From Sesamum alatum (Eukaryota; Streptophyta; Magnoliopsida; Lamiales; Pedaliaceae), in the NCBI GenBank assembly GCA_034509735.1, contig JACGWO010000005.1, positions 30,100,479-30,164,478 on the forward strand: 64,000 nucleotides of DNA, read 5' to 3'. A model generated the notes under the pieces. It made no database searches and had not been told where the DNA came from. It worked only from the letters and a program-made list of their open reading frames with translations. This document shows positions 1-12,809 of the stretch, piece by piece (positions within the stretch are counted from its first letter, which is position 1; each line of letters opens with the position of its first letter). The position numbers and the translations under genes are program-made.

Positions 1-960
1 GTACAAGACTAATTATCTCGAGTTATTCCCATATTGGGAACATTTTGAAAATATCGTAAAATAGAAGACTAAATGCGTTGAACCCCATATTTTATGAGAC
101 TAAAAATAGAATTTTGTCCATTTTTTTTATATATATATATTCTTTATGCTTTTAAACTTTTTAAATTAATTAACTCGAGTCGAGAGTTATAAATTCCTCA
201 CCACCGACTTTTGCAACTTATTAAAAATATTGTACATACTAATGCTGCTTGTTTATGTTTTCATTTTCTGTGGAAATATGAGTTTCCAATTTTAATAGGT
301 TTTCGTGTGAAATAAAAATATAATTGAATTAATTAATGAAATTATATTTTATATTGATCTGTGTTATCAAATCAATATATTTTTAATAAAAGTAAGCATA
401 AATAAATATATTTTCACTCTAATCACTTATTAAAAATATTGTACATACTAATGCTGCTTGTTTATGTTTTCATTTTCTGTGGAAATATGGGTTTCCAATT
501 TTAATAGATTTTCGTGTGAAATAAAAATATAGTTGAATTAATTAATGAGATTATATTTTATATTGAACTGTATTATCAAATTAATTTATTTTCAATAAAA
601 GTAAGTATAAACAAACATATTTTCATTCTAACACTATTTCAAAAATTAAAAATAAAAACATAAACAAATAGACTGCAAGTTTTTTTTCTCCATCGAGTAC
701 TCATACTTTAATTTTTTTTCACTTTTAATTTTTATTTTCAACTAATCTCAATTTTCATTAGAAACAAATTTTATTTTTTATTATAATTTATTATTACTAT
801 AAAAGTAGAAGTTATTGTAAATTCGCCTACAGCTTTCAATTATAGTTTTGAGAAAAAAAAATAAAAGGAAAAGAAAAATATAAAAGAGGAGAATATGAGT
901 AATGCCAGTTGTTTTCCAAGTCTCTTAGTAATTAACTCAGCTGCCTAAAACGACTTTAAT
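1..960. other. Upstream AT-rich region of the esterase-like gene
   Basis: No coding sequence is seen here. The stretch is AT-rich and includes a direct tandem duplication (annotated separately, 216-633). It leads into the promoter of the gene whose first coding exon starts at 2308. Confidence 0.6.
216..633. repeat. Two-copy tandem duplication, period about 209 bp
   Basis: The segment starting ACTTATTAAAAATATTGTAC at 216 recurs at 425. The two copies run side by side to about 633 with scattered substitutions (GAGTTTCC versus GGGTTTCC, ATAGG versus ATAGA). The period is 209 bp. It lies about 350 bp upstream of the putative TATA box of the next gene. No transposon ends are visible, so it looks like a simple segmental tandem duplication. 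Confidence 0.85.
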
Positions 961-1153
961 TCTTATATAAAACTCTTCTCCTCCTCCTCCTCCTCTCTCT
1001 CTTTCTCTCCCGCCGCTAATCGCCGCCGCTTATCTCACGCGCCGTCGCCGTCGCCGTCGCAATCAAAGCAGCGTATCTGAGCTATGTGAAAACCTCGACC
1101 GTCACTTCCATTTGTCCGGCCAAGTAGCGGGAGCAAAAACCCCTTTTTTGCAG
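961..1153 (+). promoter_or_regulatory. Core promoter and 5' leader of the esterase-like gene
   Basis: A TATA-like TTATATAAAA lies at about 963-972. It is followed by a pyrimidine-rich CTC/CT tract (about 972-1008) and CGCCGC/CGTCGC repeats to about 1065, as is common in plant 5' leaders. TTTTTTGCAG|GTTTCTC at about 1153 is a possible 5'-UTR splice donor, which would place a leader intron of roughly 1.1 kb before the ATG at 2308. The TSS and leader intron are inferred from pattern only. Confidence 0.5.
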
Positions 1154-2307
1154 GTTTCTCAACTCATTGTCAAAAATTCCGTTACTAGATCAGTTGGATT
1201 TAAATGCAATGCCTGGGTGTTTCTCTGTACTTCATCTGTCTGCTTCTTGTTTTGTGCTTTCTGCCTTGTTCTCTGAGTCTTGTCTGTTTATCTTAGCATA
1301 CAATTTTCTCTTCCTCGCATGCTTCCGCGTGTGAATTTAATTTGCTGTAGTTCATTAGAATTCAGGTATGCTTAATTTTTACATTTTTGTTTCTATTGTG
1401 GTGAGAAGGAGATTGATGATCAGGTTTATATGTAAGAATTTTCCTTTGGGGTTTATTGAGATTCTAATGTTTCGACAATTTATGATTTTCTTGAACTTCT
1501 TTATCTGCATATACTTCAGCGGGTTAGGTTTCAAAATGTCCATAGAAGGTAATGTTGGAATATGTTAGGTAGAAATGAACTAAATCTTAGCCACTAAGTT
1601 CACAACGTTAGCCTGGTTGCACCTGTTTGCTTGATGAGGAGTTCAGAAAGAGCATTGCAATGTGTTATTTGGTTGACAGTTCATAAATTCAATAGGCAAT
1701 AGGTGTTCAGTAGGAGGGTAGGGCATTTAACACATGTATTAGCTAATTGTGCTGCAATGAGTCATTGGTTGAGCAACATATTCATTGTGGATGATTCCAG
1801 TTGTGTGTAGTGTGGTTTCAAACACTTGTTGGGGGATGCAGATACCCATTTTCAGATGCTTAAAGGGTAGGTAGAGTATTTCAAAAATAAAACGGCTGCA
1901 TGTTGGTCATAAAAACCATTACTTTTGTCAATCTAAATATTGCCCTTTGTATTGCATGTTTGTACTCCTTCCATGGTTAATATGTTAGTGTTGGCCAGAA
2001 GGCTCGTGTATCAAATCTATTGTTGCTGCTCTGCAGACCTCAACATTGAACTAAACGGGCATTTAGTCTTTAGTGAAGAAAGGATCATATCTCATGGTGT
2101 AGAAGTTCTCTGGTGAAGGGTTTCTCTTTGGCACGGATCTAGTCTTAGTAGGAAGCATTGTATTTTCCCAGACCAATCACGAAGCTGCTTTGTTATCGAA
2201 ATGCTACAATCTCTTTTCCTTGAAGGCCAAACCTGACCCAACAAATATTAGTTTTTGAGTCTTTGGAATTGGAGGATGCAAATTTCCAGGGCAGAAGTAC
2301 ACTATAA

Positions 2308-5300
2308 ATGTCAGTTCTACTTCAGCGTCTCAAATGGATAATTGGTTTTAATAAATCACCATCATTTACCGCTAAGAGGTTGGATGGTCCTGATGCGAAG
2401 CCCTCGCCTCACCTAAACTTTGATCAGCTGGAGAAGCAGCAGGCGGTGAAACCCAACAGTCTCAAACCTGACCGTGAAATATTCAAGCGGCCAATGTTGG
2501 AGGCTGCACATGAGATTTCCATTTACATTCATCGGTTTCACAACCTTGACTTGTTCCAGCAAGGGTCAGTTTAATATTAGTTTAACTTCATATTTCATTT
2601 TCCATCTCCTATTTCTTTTAATATATTTGTCTATGTACGTTAAGTATTTGCATCCATCTTTTATTTGTTTACTTTTATTGTGTTCTTTAGATGGTATCAA
2701 CTTAAGATTACTATGAGGTGGGAGGACGATGATTCAGGTTCCTTAGGGACTCCAGCAAGAGTTGTTCAATATGAAGGTAATTATGCTGGTACCTGGTTTG
2801 CTGATCTCCTCTCTAGTATGGTGATCCATTGCTCTCCGAAAAGTCTGTGTTGTAAAATTTCTTATGGTTCTTCCATGATCCAAACATGGGAGAAAAATAA
2901 AATCCTCAGATCACTCACTCCAAAAAATAATTAGTCTATGCTAACTTGATTTATTAATTTACTTCTTTCTAAACCCTATATCTGCGGCTTGCTGAGAGAC
3001 CACCAAATTATTTATGCCTATGTTGATTCATTATTCATTCAGACAGGTATTAACATGCCATCTCTTTGGAGTTGCCTCTCGCAAATTGTTGAAAATTCAA
3101 TGGCAACTTCAGCATCCCCATAATTTTTATTCTCTTGCATTTTTCATTTTGTTTTCTTATAAAGAATGTCCTACCACATTTTTAAAGTAGCAGAAGGCCT
3201 GCTCTATAGCCAATATCAGAGCCTGAGAGTCTGACTTCTTTCTTTATCTGAGCAGCTCCTGATTTGGGTTCTGATGACATATATGGAGTCTGGAGAATTG
3301 ATGACATAGACCATAGCTTTTCAACACAACCTTTTCGAATCAGATATGCAAGACAAGATGTACTTTTGGCGATGATGGTCTCTTTCAACTTATCTCTTAG
3401 TAAATTTGAGGTAATTTTCTCTTTTACTTTTTCTTTACTGGGCAGGTTGACATGCACTGCATGTCCGCACCATATGCTCAATTCATGTATGCATGTTTAT
3501 CCATGTGGATATACATATAACTTTCCATGCGAAGACCAAACTGGAAAAGATCGAGGACACGTGGATTGAATCTTTCACTAAACGCTGAAAATATAAGCCA
3601 AAAACCATGGATTTTGGGTTGAGCACAAATGGTTCTCGTAATATCAAGGCTAAAACTAAAGCCCTTTCTGATATTGTTTTAGTGGAGAACACTCGTGAAA
3701 GCAGGAATCTCTATCTCCTTTTTACTGCTAGAACATGCACATGTAAATTCAAAGGTTGCAATCATGTTTCTATGGCTCCTGAATTTATATTTGATACCAG
3801 GGTCCATCCGCCTCCGCTGTTATTCTGAAGTTTGAGCTGTTGTACACTCCAGTGTTGGAGAACAGGTTAGTGGACATAATCTATGTTTCTAATGTTTTTC
3901 TTGTGAATGCTAGATGTTTTGCACTCTGTTTTTCTATTCCAACATGCTATACTGGGTGAAGTGAGTCAATAAACATACTACCTTCTGTTTAAGCTTGACC
4001 TTAGTAATTGCAGTGTTCTGTTCCAGGTTTAATATTCAGGCTTGTTTGGACACATCCCCTGCTGCAGTCCATGAATTCCGACTTCCACCTAAAGCACTTT
4101 TGGGACTGCACGCCTATTGTCCTGTTCATTTTGATGCTTTTCATGCTGTGTTAGTTGATACTAGTATTCATGTCAGCCTGCTGAAAAGCGGAGTTTACAG
4201 TTCCTCACTGAAGATATCAAGGTTTGTTACGGCTTCCCTTTTCTTCATGTGATATAATCTTTATTTTTTATCTTTTTTGGCACCAGGGATGCGATTTTGC
4301 TGTTAGCTTGTCGTGGATGACTGTATCATGGACCTAGTGACAGGGTTGGGGCTAAAATCCTAGACAATTTTCTTCTTGCCTGCATCATTTATCATCATAT
4401 ACTCCAAACACATTCAATAGAAAAACATTGTTTGCTTAGGATTTATCACTTTCCAGGAAGTGCCATTTGTAAGGTTCAGCAAATTTCGGAACAAAAATGC
4501 ATAAAGATAAATGGGAAGACACTCTTTTATTGGCATAAGAGATAGTTATTTGCTCTAGTAAGAATGAGTGAATTTCAGAAGAAAGAAGAAAGAAGGAAAA
4601 AACCTATTAGTGCCATCTTACTTGTAAAACAATGCTCTCAATCTTACTATTTTGCTATATTTTTCTTGACCGTCATGTTTTCTATCTAGGAGGCATGTGT
4701 CATTGTAATTCTATGTTAACCTTTTTACTCTTTTCAAATATTCTGTTGAAGTAACAATATGAACTGTGTTTTTTCAGTGATCCTAGAGCTAATGATGATG
4801 ATATTGACGGAGAGCATGATAAATCAAAGGAAGTATGTGGTCTTCTGGGATTTCTGTTTTGCATCTAATCTTCCTTGTTCCAATGATTATTCTCATATCA
4901 GACAGTACTTAATTCTTTTCCTTTTTATTTTTCTCATAAGACTCCTTTTCCGGAGCCCACAAATCCCCATGTATTTTGATTTATAATTGCAGTTGTTTTC
5001 TCTCCTATGTTTATGTGTGCGCATGTTTGCTAGCCCAGTTCTGGCACATTCTCTAGAATGAGGTCATGAAACAATAGAATTTTCTGATCAAAGCTAACTG
5101 TGCAGGCCTTTAGAATATTGTCCATGATCAGTTAATAGTTTGCTCTACCGAAGGACACTTTTGATGATAACTAATGGCCTATGTGATATTGCACAACTTC
5201 TGTGACTAATTTCATATGTTTTATGCATTTGTAGTCCTATTGACAAAGAAAGTTCATTCAGTATCCTGCCAATTTCATTCTCCTGCATTTGTTTTTGTGG

Positions 5301-8300
5301 TTAAAGTTCTTGATAACGTGCCATCATTTTGTACAGGTTATGCTTGTGAAATCATTATCAAGTTCTCGTGACATACTTCTGGAAGAGCTGCAAAAGCTCA
5401 GCAAGGCAATCAATCAACCAATTGATATCAATGATATTACTTCTAATGAATTGTTTGGTTCTACCCCAAGATCAGACCAAGAAAGAGCTGATGCTGAAGT
5501 CGCAGGACAAGTTTCAAGCAATCCCCAGAATGTTTTGGAGGTCCTTTGATGATTTGAGGCTAAGAAATTTTGTTTCTCTGTTTCTTGTTTTGACCCTCTG
5601 AACTCTTTTCATGTTCTGTTCATTTCTGTAAACTTTACATCCTGTGCTTTATTCCTTGAACAGAAACCAAATGATGAAGTTGATTTCCGAGATGATGATT
5701 TGCTTCATTCGTTGTCTGTGGATAAGCTACTTAGGTCATTTGATTTGATTGGCAATCAAATGTCTTACCTATGGAGTGTATTTTTAAATTTTCACAGGTT
5801 CGTTTTCTCTTTAACGCTTGTGTTTTCCTACAATTGTATATCTTTTAGATTCTCTGGCTAACAGCACAACATTCTGGCGCTCTTTTTTCTCCTGTTCGTT
5901 CAAATTTAGACAAACTAGTATAAACAATAAGACGAACTAATAAATGGTGAATGTTCATTTCCTTTATTCATTAAATTTATTGGGGATTTGTTTCGCGGAC
6001 TAGAACAGCTTGTTCTTTTGCCAGGAAGAAAACTTACATTCTGTAAGACTAACCGAATTCATAGCTTCTCCTCCCTTTCAACACTCGATTGTGAAAACAT
6101 AGACCCAAAAAGAGTGTGGCTATGGGAACATAAATCATGAGATCCTAATTTGAACACTGTTTTTGGACATGGTCGTGCTTGTATTACTAATTGAACTAAT
6201 TGTTCGAAGTTACTCCTTTTGAGAGTAATGCGTAATAAAATTTAGAAACTGATAGTCTTTGCCTTTCAGGGCTAACATAAAGAAGATTCTTGAATTTCTT
6301 TGCAACCAGTGGGCTCTTGATCGGAGAGCTGAATGGTCAATCTGGATGGTTTATACTAAGGTTGAGATGCCTCATCAATACATAAGCAGTGCGGTGGATG
6401 ATTCATCTATCCACGGACGTGGTAGAGCACCTTCACTTCGGAAGCTAACTGGCGATGTAATTGTACATTACTTATTACTCCATCACTGTTACATCATTAT
6501 GTTTTTAGTTTTCATTCAATGTTGTTTGTGCTTTCTGCAGCCTGTACAGACTGCAACTATGAGAGCAGAACTTCATAGGCGAAGTATTGCACAAATGAGG
6601 GTGAGTTCTCTTAAAGAGGTGCTGCATTCTCTCACTCTCAACTGTTTGAGGATTTGAGAAGGTATTCTATTGCTGCAGATCAACAATCGGTCCATTCAAG
6701 ACTTGCATATATTTGGAGACCCATCACGTGTCCCCATTGTACTTGTAGAACGAGTTGTCAATGCACCTGTACGTGCAACCAGTGGAAATTCTTACTTAAG
6801 CCATGTGGACCAGAAAGAGACAAATAGCTTGACTGCTGGGGTTGGCTCTGACTCCTCAAACAAGTTATCTGGCGCCAGTCCTCGTCAAAATGGCCGTGTC
6901 CTGAAGATTGTAGTTTTTGTCCATGGATTCCAGGCATGTTCTGTTATGCATATAAGACATCCACTGACATTGCATTTAGCTTATACTACCATCATTGTTT
7001 GTGGCTACTAGTAAGGGAAAACGTTGTGGCTACTAGAATCTTTTTCTGACTCATTCTTTTGCATGGGGGGTAGGAAGCTTAAGATTAGATTCTTACGTTG
7101 TGTGGGTTTGGGTTCGAGTATTACGAATGTAGGGTGTTGTTTAGTTTATAGGATGTTTGTTTTATACCTTTGGTTGCTTTAATGTTGGTGTTGGTAGATC
7201 TAAGATGTTGTTATACTGTGGACTGAATATTGTAATGGTAGTTGGTTGCTTTAGAAACATTGCTGTATTTTCAAATTAATAGTTCGTTGCTCATTATTGA
7301 AAAAAATATGGTAGATATTGATCATATAGTGGGTGCTGGGATTAATATATAGGGTTAATTACACTTAGACCCCTTTTGAAAATGCGAAATTACACTTTCC
7401 CCAAAAGAAGTTTCAAAATTACACTTACACCTGACGTCCTTCCGTTAGGTTTGGAGGGAAAATGCTGATTTCAACAAAAACAGTTACATCAATTTTCAAT
7501 TTTACTCCTTATTTGACATTCCCATGGATATTTTTGTACTTATAAGGGGATAAATGTAATATATATATATATATATACCTATATATGGAGTGAGGTTAAT
7601 ATCATTAAAGTTTTCCCTTATAAGTGCAAAATTATTAAATCGAAATGTTAAATGAAAGATAAAATTGGAAATGTATGTAATTTTGTTTGCCAACATCAGC
7701 ATTTTTCGCCCAAACCCTAACGATAGGGAGACAGGTGTAAAACAGTGAATTTTGGGAGGGGGTGTAAGTGTAATTTAAAACTTCTTTGGGGAAAAGTGTA
7801 ATTTTGCATTTTCAGAGGGGGTCTGTGTAATTGACCCTAATATATATAAATAGATGTACATATATATTGGCAGATTGCATTATGGCTGTGCAGCTTCATA
7901 CTGCATCTAATATTCTGTGGCCCTAAATCATTTTTGTAATGTTATTGCAGTCATGTCTTCTTACTGCGTTGTGTAACTGTTCTGGGTGTATAATAGACAT
8001 TTTGAGAAAGCAATCGCTCACTGTATGTGCAGGGACATCATCTGGACTTACGACTTGTCAGAAACCAATGGCTTCTGATAGACCCAAAGGTGGAATTTCT
8101 TATGTCGGAGGTTAATGAAGAGAAAACATCTGGAGATTTTAGAGAAATGGGACAAAGGCTAGCACAAGAAGTTGTATCATTTTTGAAGAAGAAAATGGAT
8201 AAGGTCTCTAGATCTGGGGTCTTGAGAACAATTAAGCTTAGCTTTGTTGGACATTCCATTGGAAACATCATTCTGAGAACTGCACTAACAGGTTAAGACT

Positions 8301-10243
8301 CTAAAGCTCAAAACAACTGCCTTCACTTGACTTGCGCATTACTAATTGTCATACCTATTCTGACAGAGACCATTATGGAACCATATCTGAGATTTCTGCA
8401 TACGTATCTCTCAGTCTCTGGCCCACATCTTGGTTATCTTTACAGTTCGAACTCTTTATTTAATGGGGGTTTGTGGCTCTTGAAGAAGTTTAAGGGCACA
8501 CAGTGTATTCATCAGCTGACTTTTACTGATGATCCTGATCTGCAGAACACGTTCCTTTACAAACTGAGTAAGGTACTTACCTACGATTACCCTCATATAT
8601 CTGTTACTGGTTTATTGAAGGTTGAATTGGTATTTAAAATTCATATGCCAGTAGTAGGAAATTTATCTTTGTTAGTGGAGTTAATATTCCCGTGGTAGAT
8701 TTTGAATGGGACAAATGACTTCTGATCGTTTCGGGATATTGGTGATCAAAGTTATTTTTCTCTGTCTGTTTCCTTTATTTCTTAATTGTGCTTAGTTGAG
8801 CAACGAGTGGGGGGATAAATCATTGGAATGGAATAAAGAGTTGCACCCGTTTAGGAAACTTTACGCCTTATGCTATTTCTTATATTCTGGATGCTCCCTG
8901 AATCTTATTTTCTCTCGAATAGGAACTTATCAGATGCTTTACTTTAAACTGGCCGGGCTTATTCTAAAGGACCGGAATATATATTGATTCTATGGTTAAT
9001 TTTTCCTTTGGTATTCTGGTAATTTCTTTTCTCTGCCTATATTTCAGGAAAGGACATTGGAGAATTTCAGAAACATTATTCTCTTATCTTCACCCCAGGT
9101 AGTTCACCTCTTACTTTGCTGTTTCATTATGTAACCTCATGCCTGGTTTTTCTTCTACTTGGGAATTATCAGATGTCTCTGCGTCTCTCTTCCAAAAACC
9201 GATCACCAACTAGATGCCAATACATCTGCATTGTGAATCATCATATCCACATAGTTGCATAGCGGGCATGCTTGTGCCTGCATTGGGCGGACAGGGTTGC
9301 TCTATAGGGAATTGAATATGTATGCCAACATAATTTACAAATCATAAACATTTTCCTTCGTTTTGTTTACCATATTCTTCCTTATGAGTGTTCTTAAAAA
9401 GAGCGCCTTCTTTTAAATCAGGTTAGAGCTTCATACATTGCCAAACCTTTTTACTATCTTGCTATCGATGAGTCAGGCGATGGTTCATGACTTTCTGGCA
9501 TCTAAGGTGATGCAGATGACAAGAACACCCTATTACAAGTGTGAACCAAACTATTTTCTATCATGTTCCGTCCCAAGATTCCACAATATTCACTGGAGTT
9601 GCCAGCAGCCTCACCTGTCGTGAACAATTTTTGCTTTTAATGTGAATATATGATATTGTGACAATATTGTGTGCATTAGTACATACGCACATGTGCACAC
9701 ATGCAGAGATATTTGGTGGTGAGTAAGAGATAGCATTTTAATTTTTCCGCATGTCTGCTTGGAGTCGACTTTTTTGGTTTACTAGGAATGAGGAAATGAA
9801 TGTTTTTCACTGGAATCAGCAATCCCACTTAATGCCTGTTCCATAAATTTTTCTTTTCAAATCCAACATATGCAAGGAAAAGATAGTCTCATTCGGCTCC
9901 AGCAGTTAAATATTGTCTAACAGCACGGCTGATTCATTTCATGTTTTCACAGGATGGCTACGTTCCGTATCATTCTGCTAGAATCGAAATGTGCACTGCA
10001 GCTTCAGCAGACTACTCGAAAAAGGGCAAAGTTTTCCTGGAGATGCTCAACGATTTGATGGACCAAATACGAGCACCTTCCTCTGAGCATCGAGTGTTCA
10101 TGCGTTGTGATGTCAATTTCGACGTGTCCATGCAAGGAAGAAACCTGAACACCATAATTGGACGGGCTGCCCATATTGAGTTCCTGGAGACCGACATATT
10201 TGCAAAGTTTCTAATGTGGTCTTTCCCTGATTTGTTCCGATGA
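2308..10243 (+). CDS. FAM135/DUF676 serine-esterase-like protein (ZW18-like), 15 coding exons
   Basis: Exons: 2308-2564, 2691-2776, 3256-3410, 3801-3865, 4027-4221, 4778-4832, 5337-5540, 5664-5797, 6270-6456, 6541-6600, 6679-6933, 8033-8291, 8367-8572, 9048-9098, 9953-10243. These total 2460 nt, 819 aa plus stop, with phases matching at every junction. An in-frame TAA directly before the ATG fixes the start. Residues about 67-250 match the plant FAM135 N-terminal (DUF3657) region (IYIHRFHNLDLFQQGWYQ). Residues about 540-800 form a DUF676 alpha/beta-hydrolase: VFVHGFQG (oxyanion side), GHSIG with Ser626, SPQDGYVP with Asp724, and RAAHIEFLE with His797, a plausible Ser-Asp-His triad. No signal peptide or membrane segment is evident. 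It is homologous in design to Arabidopsis At1g58350 (ZW18), annotated as a putative serine esterase. The substrate is unknown. Intron 11 has a GC donor and carries a SINE-like copy and a MITE. Confidence 0.93.
7055..7307 (+). mobile_element. Degenerate SINE-like copy in intron 11
   Basis: This stretch matches, in forward orientation, the reverse complement of the SINE at 24783-24983. It shares the GGGTTCGA box-B-like motif, TATTACGAATGTAGGG, the TTTGGTTGCTTTAATGTTGG stretch, TATTTTCAAATTAATAGTT and a terminal A-run before ATATGG. The tRNA-like head is eroded and about 50 bp of extra sequence interrupts the body. No clear target duplication was found. Confidence 0.6.
7352..7837. mobile_element. 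MULE-like MITE, family A, complete copy
   Basis: The 486-bp element starts GGGTTAATTACAC and ends GTGTAATTGACCC, an inverted repeat with one mismatch. A perfect 9-bp duplication TAATATATA lies at 7343-7351 and 7838-7846. Subterminal halves also mirror each other (AAATTACACTTTCCCC versus GGGGAAAAGTGTAATTTT). It has no coding capacity. The 9-bp target duplication points to a Mutator-like transposase acting in trans. It sits inside intron 11 of the esterase-like gene. Confidence 0.85.
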
Positions 10244-11274
10244 TTTCATGTTATTAATAATTTTTCCATCTGAATACTATGTGCTCAATCGTTTGAGCCC
10301 GTATTCAGTTGCCATCCAACCTCCAATTTTTGACGTGAGGAACCAAGCATCAACCAATCTTGGGGATGGTATGCCGATCTTCCCATGCAATCGAAATCGA
10401 CATGTGCAGGTATGACCCGTGTAAACTATTTGCTGTAACACAATTCTAGACACTCGAATGTATTATTATTAAGCGCGTTGAAATACTTGTTTAGACTAAT
10501 TTCGACTCTAAATTGTACCATAGAATAGCAGTTAGAACACACGAGCACGAGGGTTATTTATGTAAAGGTGCATCGCTGAGGGGACGGCGGTCTGTATCAT
10601 ACTGAAACTATTATTAGGCTGTTGTGCAGTAATAGAGAGTCGAAAGCAAGTTATTTAGAGCGACGTTGGAGTTTATCTAAGGTATGTTCATATTGGTTCG
10701 ATGTCGTTAATTGAAATCGTATGATCTTTCCGTTTTAATCTCAGATATCGACCATGTGATGTGTGATTTAGAAGCATCGTTTGATTGGCATTGCATATTT
10801 ATTTTTTAATTTTTGAGTATATTTGTGTGAGTAAGATGGCTGGTTGGTAGTTATTTGATTCAGTTTTATCTCAAGTTTTTCAAATTTATTTATTTTTCGA
10901 GTATTAATTATTTGATAGGTGAATCTGAAATGATAAATTACTTATCTAAGCGTGTATGTGATTTTGGTTATCATTTATGTGATTTTGTAGAATTGATTAA
11001 TTAATTATTCATTATTGTAATAATTAATAAATAAAAGAAAGAGCATAAAATAAGTTAGCAAATAAAAATGAAGGTGTTAAAATAATAAAAAATAAGAAAA
11101 TAAGAGAAAGAGACTTGTATTAATTCGAATAATTGGTACGGTTTTCTTAATTTAATATGTCTTATCTTTTGTTGGATTGATTTTAAGTATTTTACCAAAA
11201 TTAGATTTTTGATGTGGTGTTGACGGTTTATTCCGCCCTTGCACTGCAAAGACACCAGAAACCAAACAAAAAGA
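10244..11274. other. 3' flank of the esterase-like gene, no gene seen
   Basis: The 3' UTR and downstream spacer of the preceding gene. Sequence becomes increasingly AT-rich after about 10750. No open frame with recognisable protein similarity and no clear transposon ends were found. Confidence 0.5.
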
Positions 11275-11743
11275 AAGGGACAATTACAGGGTCTTTCTTA
11301 ATGTTTGGTGTAATTATACGTGAATTTTTGTAGTTTGAGAAATTATGATTAGTACTCATAATGTTTATTTTCGTTCGACAATTAGGTTTATCTGAGAGTA
11401 ACATTCATGGAATTTGCTGAAATCAGTAAAAAAGTTAAATGAAAATTCATATTTATTCCCGATTAGTTTACAGACTTATTGTAGGTTAGACTTATGAAGA
11501 TATATAAGGTTAGTTTGATAAAAAAAAATTGTTCGACTTGCAACGAGCTAGTAATAAGTTAATCCTAGATAATTATAAATTTTCATTTATTTTTTCGGCA
11601 GTTATCAATAAATTACGTGAATTCTGACTAACGTGTATATTTATTTGTTGGACACAGAATGTAAAGGGTGCTGAATTTAATCTTTTAAACCGCAGGGAAT
11701 CTATGTTTATTTACACCAAATTTTAAGATCGGTGTAACTATTC
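11275..11743. mobile_element. MITE, family B, diverged copy
   Basis: Starts AGGGACAATTACAG and ends GTGTAACTATTCT. It shares the family-B order of motifs: TTTGGTGTAATTATACGTGA on the left, TTGCTGA.ATCAG with AAATGAAAATTCAT in the middle, TGACTAACG...TTTGTTGGACA, then TTTACACCAAATTTT on the right. It is non-coding. Target duplications are not clear, and the flanks are A/G-rich (CAAAAAGAA and GAAAAAAAA). Confidence 0.65.
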
Positions 11744-12809
11744 TGAAAAAAAAAGAAAAAAAAAAGTTGAAAGGGTCTTCTAACTGCAGTAGATATTCTT
11801 GAATGATGAATGACTGATCATATATTATATGAAATATTTTCAAAGTTTTCAGGCATAAATCAAATAATCAATAGCCTAGCCACTATGTGATTTTGGCAAA
11901 TAATGTCTACAGCCAGAGACTTACTTTAGGCTAAATGACCTCCATCAAGTAGGAATTCAATGTACGCAGTGGGTCGAGTTAGACTGATCTAACCCAACAA
12001 AAAAGTGAATTGGTTTGGTTTAGTTCCAGTTGGGACTTGGCTGATCCTCGATCGGACGTACTAGTTTGATCTAGTCGGCTGGTTTAGTTGGACCATTTTT
12101 TTTAAACAATGAATGATATGTGATTTTTATTTTATTGTTCTAAGATCATTATACTAGTATGTTTTTTTAAACTTTTAAAACTCTAAAATTTTTATCATTA
12201 TTGTTTTGTTTCCAAGTCTTTAGTACATTAATTCATTAATGTTTTTGTTTTTTTTTTTCAAAGTATATTTTAAGTATTTTTTGATATTGTTATTTTTTGA
12301 GTTTATTATTGTAAGTCTGTTAGTTAAATTATTATTATTATTTAAGTTTATTATGTAGTTTTAATTACTTTTTTTTTTCAGTTACAATGTTTTTATAATA
12401 AGTTTTTGTTTGATTTAATTTTTTATTTTATCTATTTCATTATAAATTTAAGTAATTGTTCAAACAATACGCTAATTTCATAAAAAAGGGTCAAATTAAC
12501 CCTTGTGATATTGAAAATGAGCAAATTATGCCATGTGAAATTATTATATATATATATATATATTTAAAGGGACGGCTCTCTAAGGTTTTTCTGCTCATAA
12601 TATTTTGAGACAATACGTAAATATTAGGTTACAAAAATCCATTGACTATAGTGAAAAGTAAAAATTAATTACAATCATTCATATCAAGTATTTATATTTA
12701 ACAACTTACCAACAATTGTAACAATTATATATTAATCATCAATATCAGATAACTATATTTAATCAATAATTACAATTAAAGTAGAACGACATATACTATT
12801 AAAGTAAAG
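11744..12809. other. AT-rich intergenic stretch with eroded repeat pieces
   Basis: No gene. About 11955-12100 carries GTCGAGTTAGACTGATC and similar GTTTGGTTTAG motifs, which resemble eroded hAT-type foldback sequence. About 12480-12540 resembles a degraded GGGTNAAATTA-type repeat end. The rest is low-complexity T/A-rich sequence and an (AT)n run at 12543-12562. Confidence 0.4.

Larger units (their letters stand above)
6934..8032 (+). other. GC-AG intron (intron 11 of the esterase-like gene)
   Basis: The exon ends GGATTCCAG at 6933 and the intron begins GCATGT. It ends TGTGCAG at 8032, and the next exon begins GGACATCATCTG. Only this junction keeps the frame and gives the conserved HGFQ|GHHLDL peptide. 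The nearest GT (in GCATGTTC) would add four bases and break the frame. CAG|GCATGT is a strong match to the rare GC-donor consensus. Confidence 0.8.
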
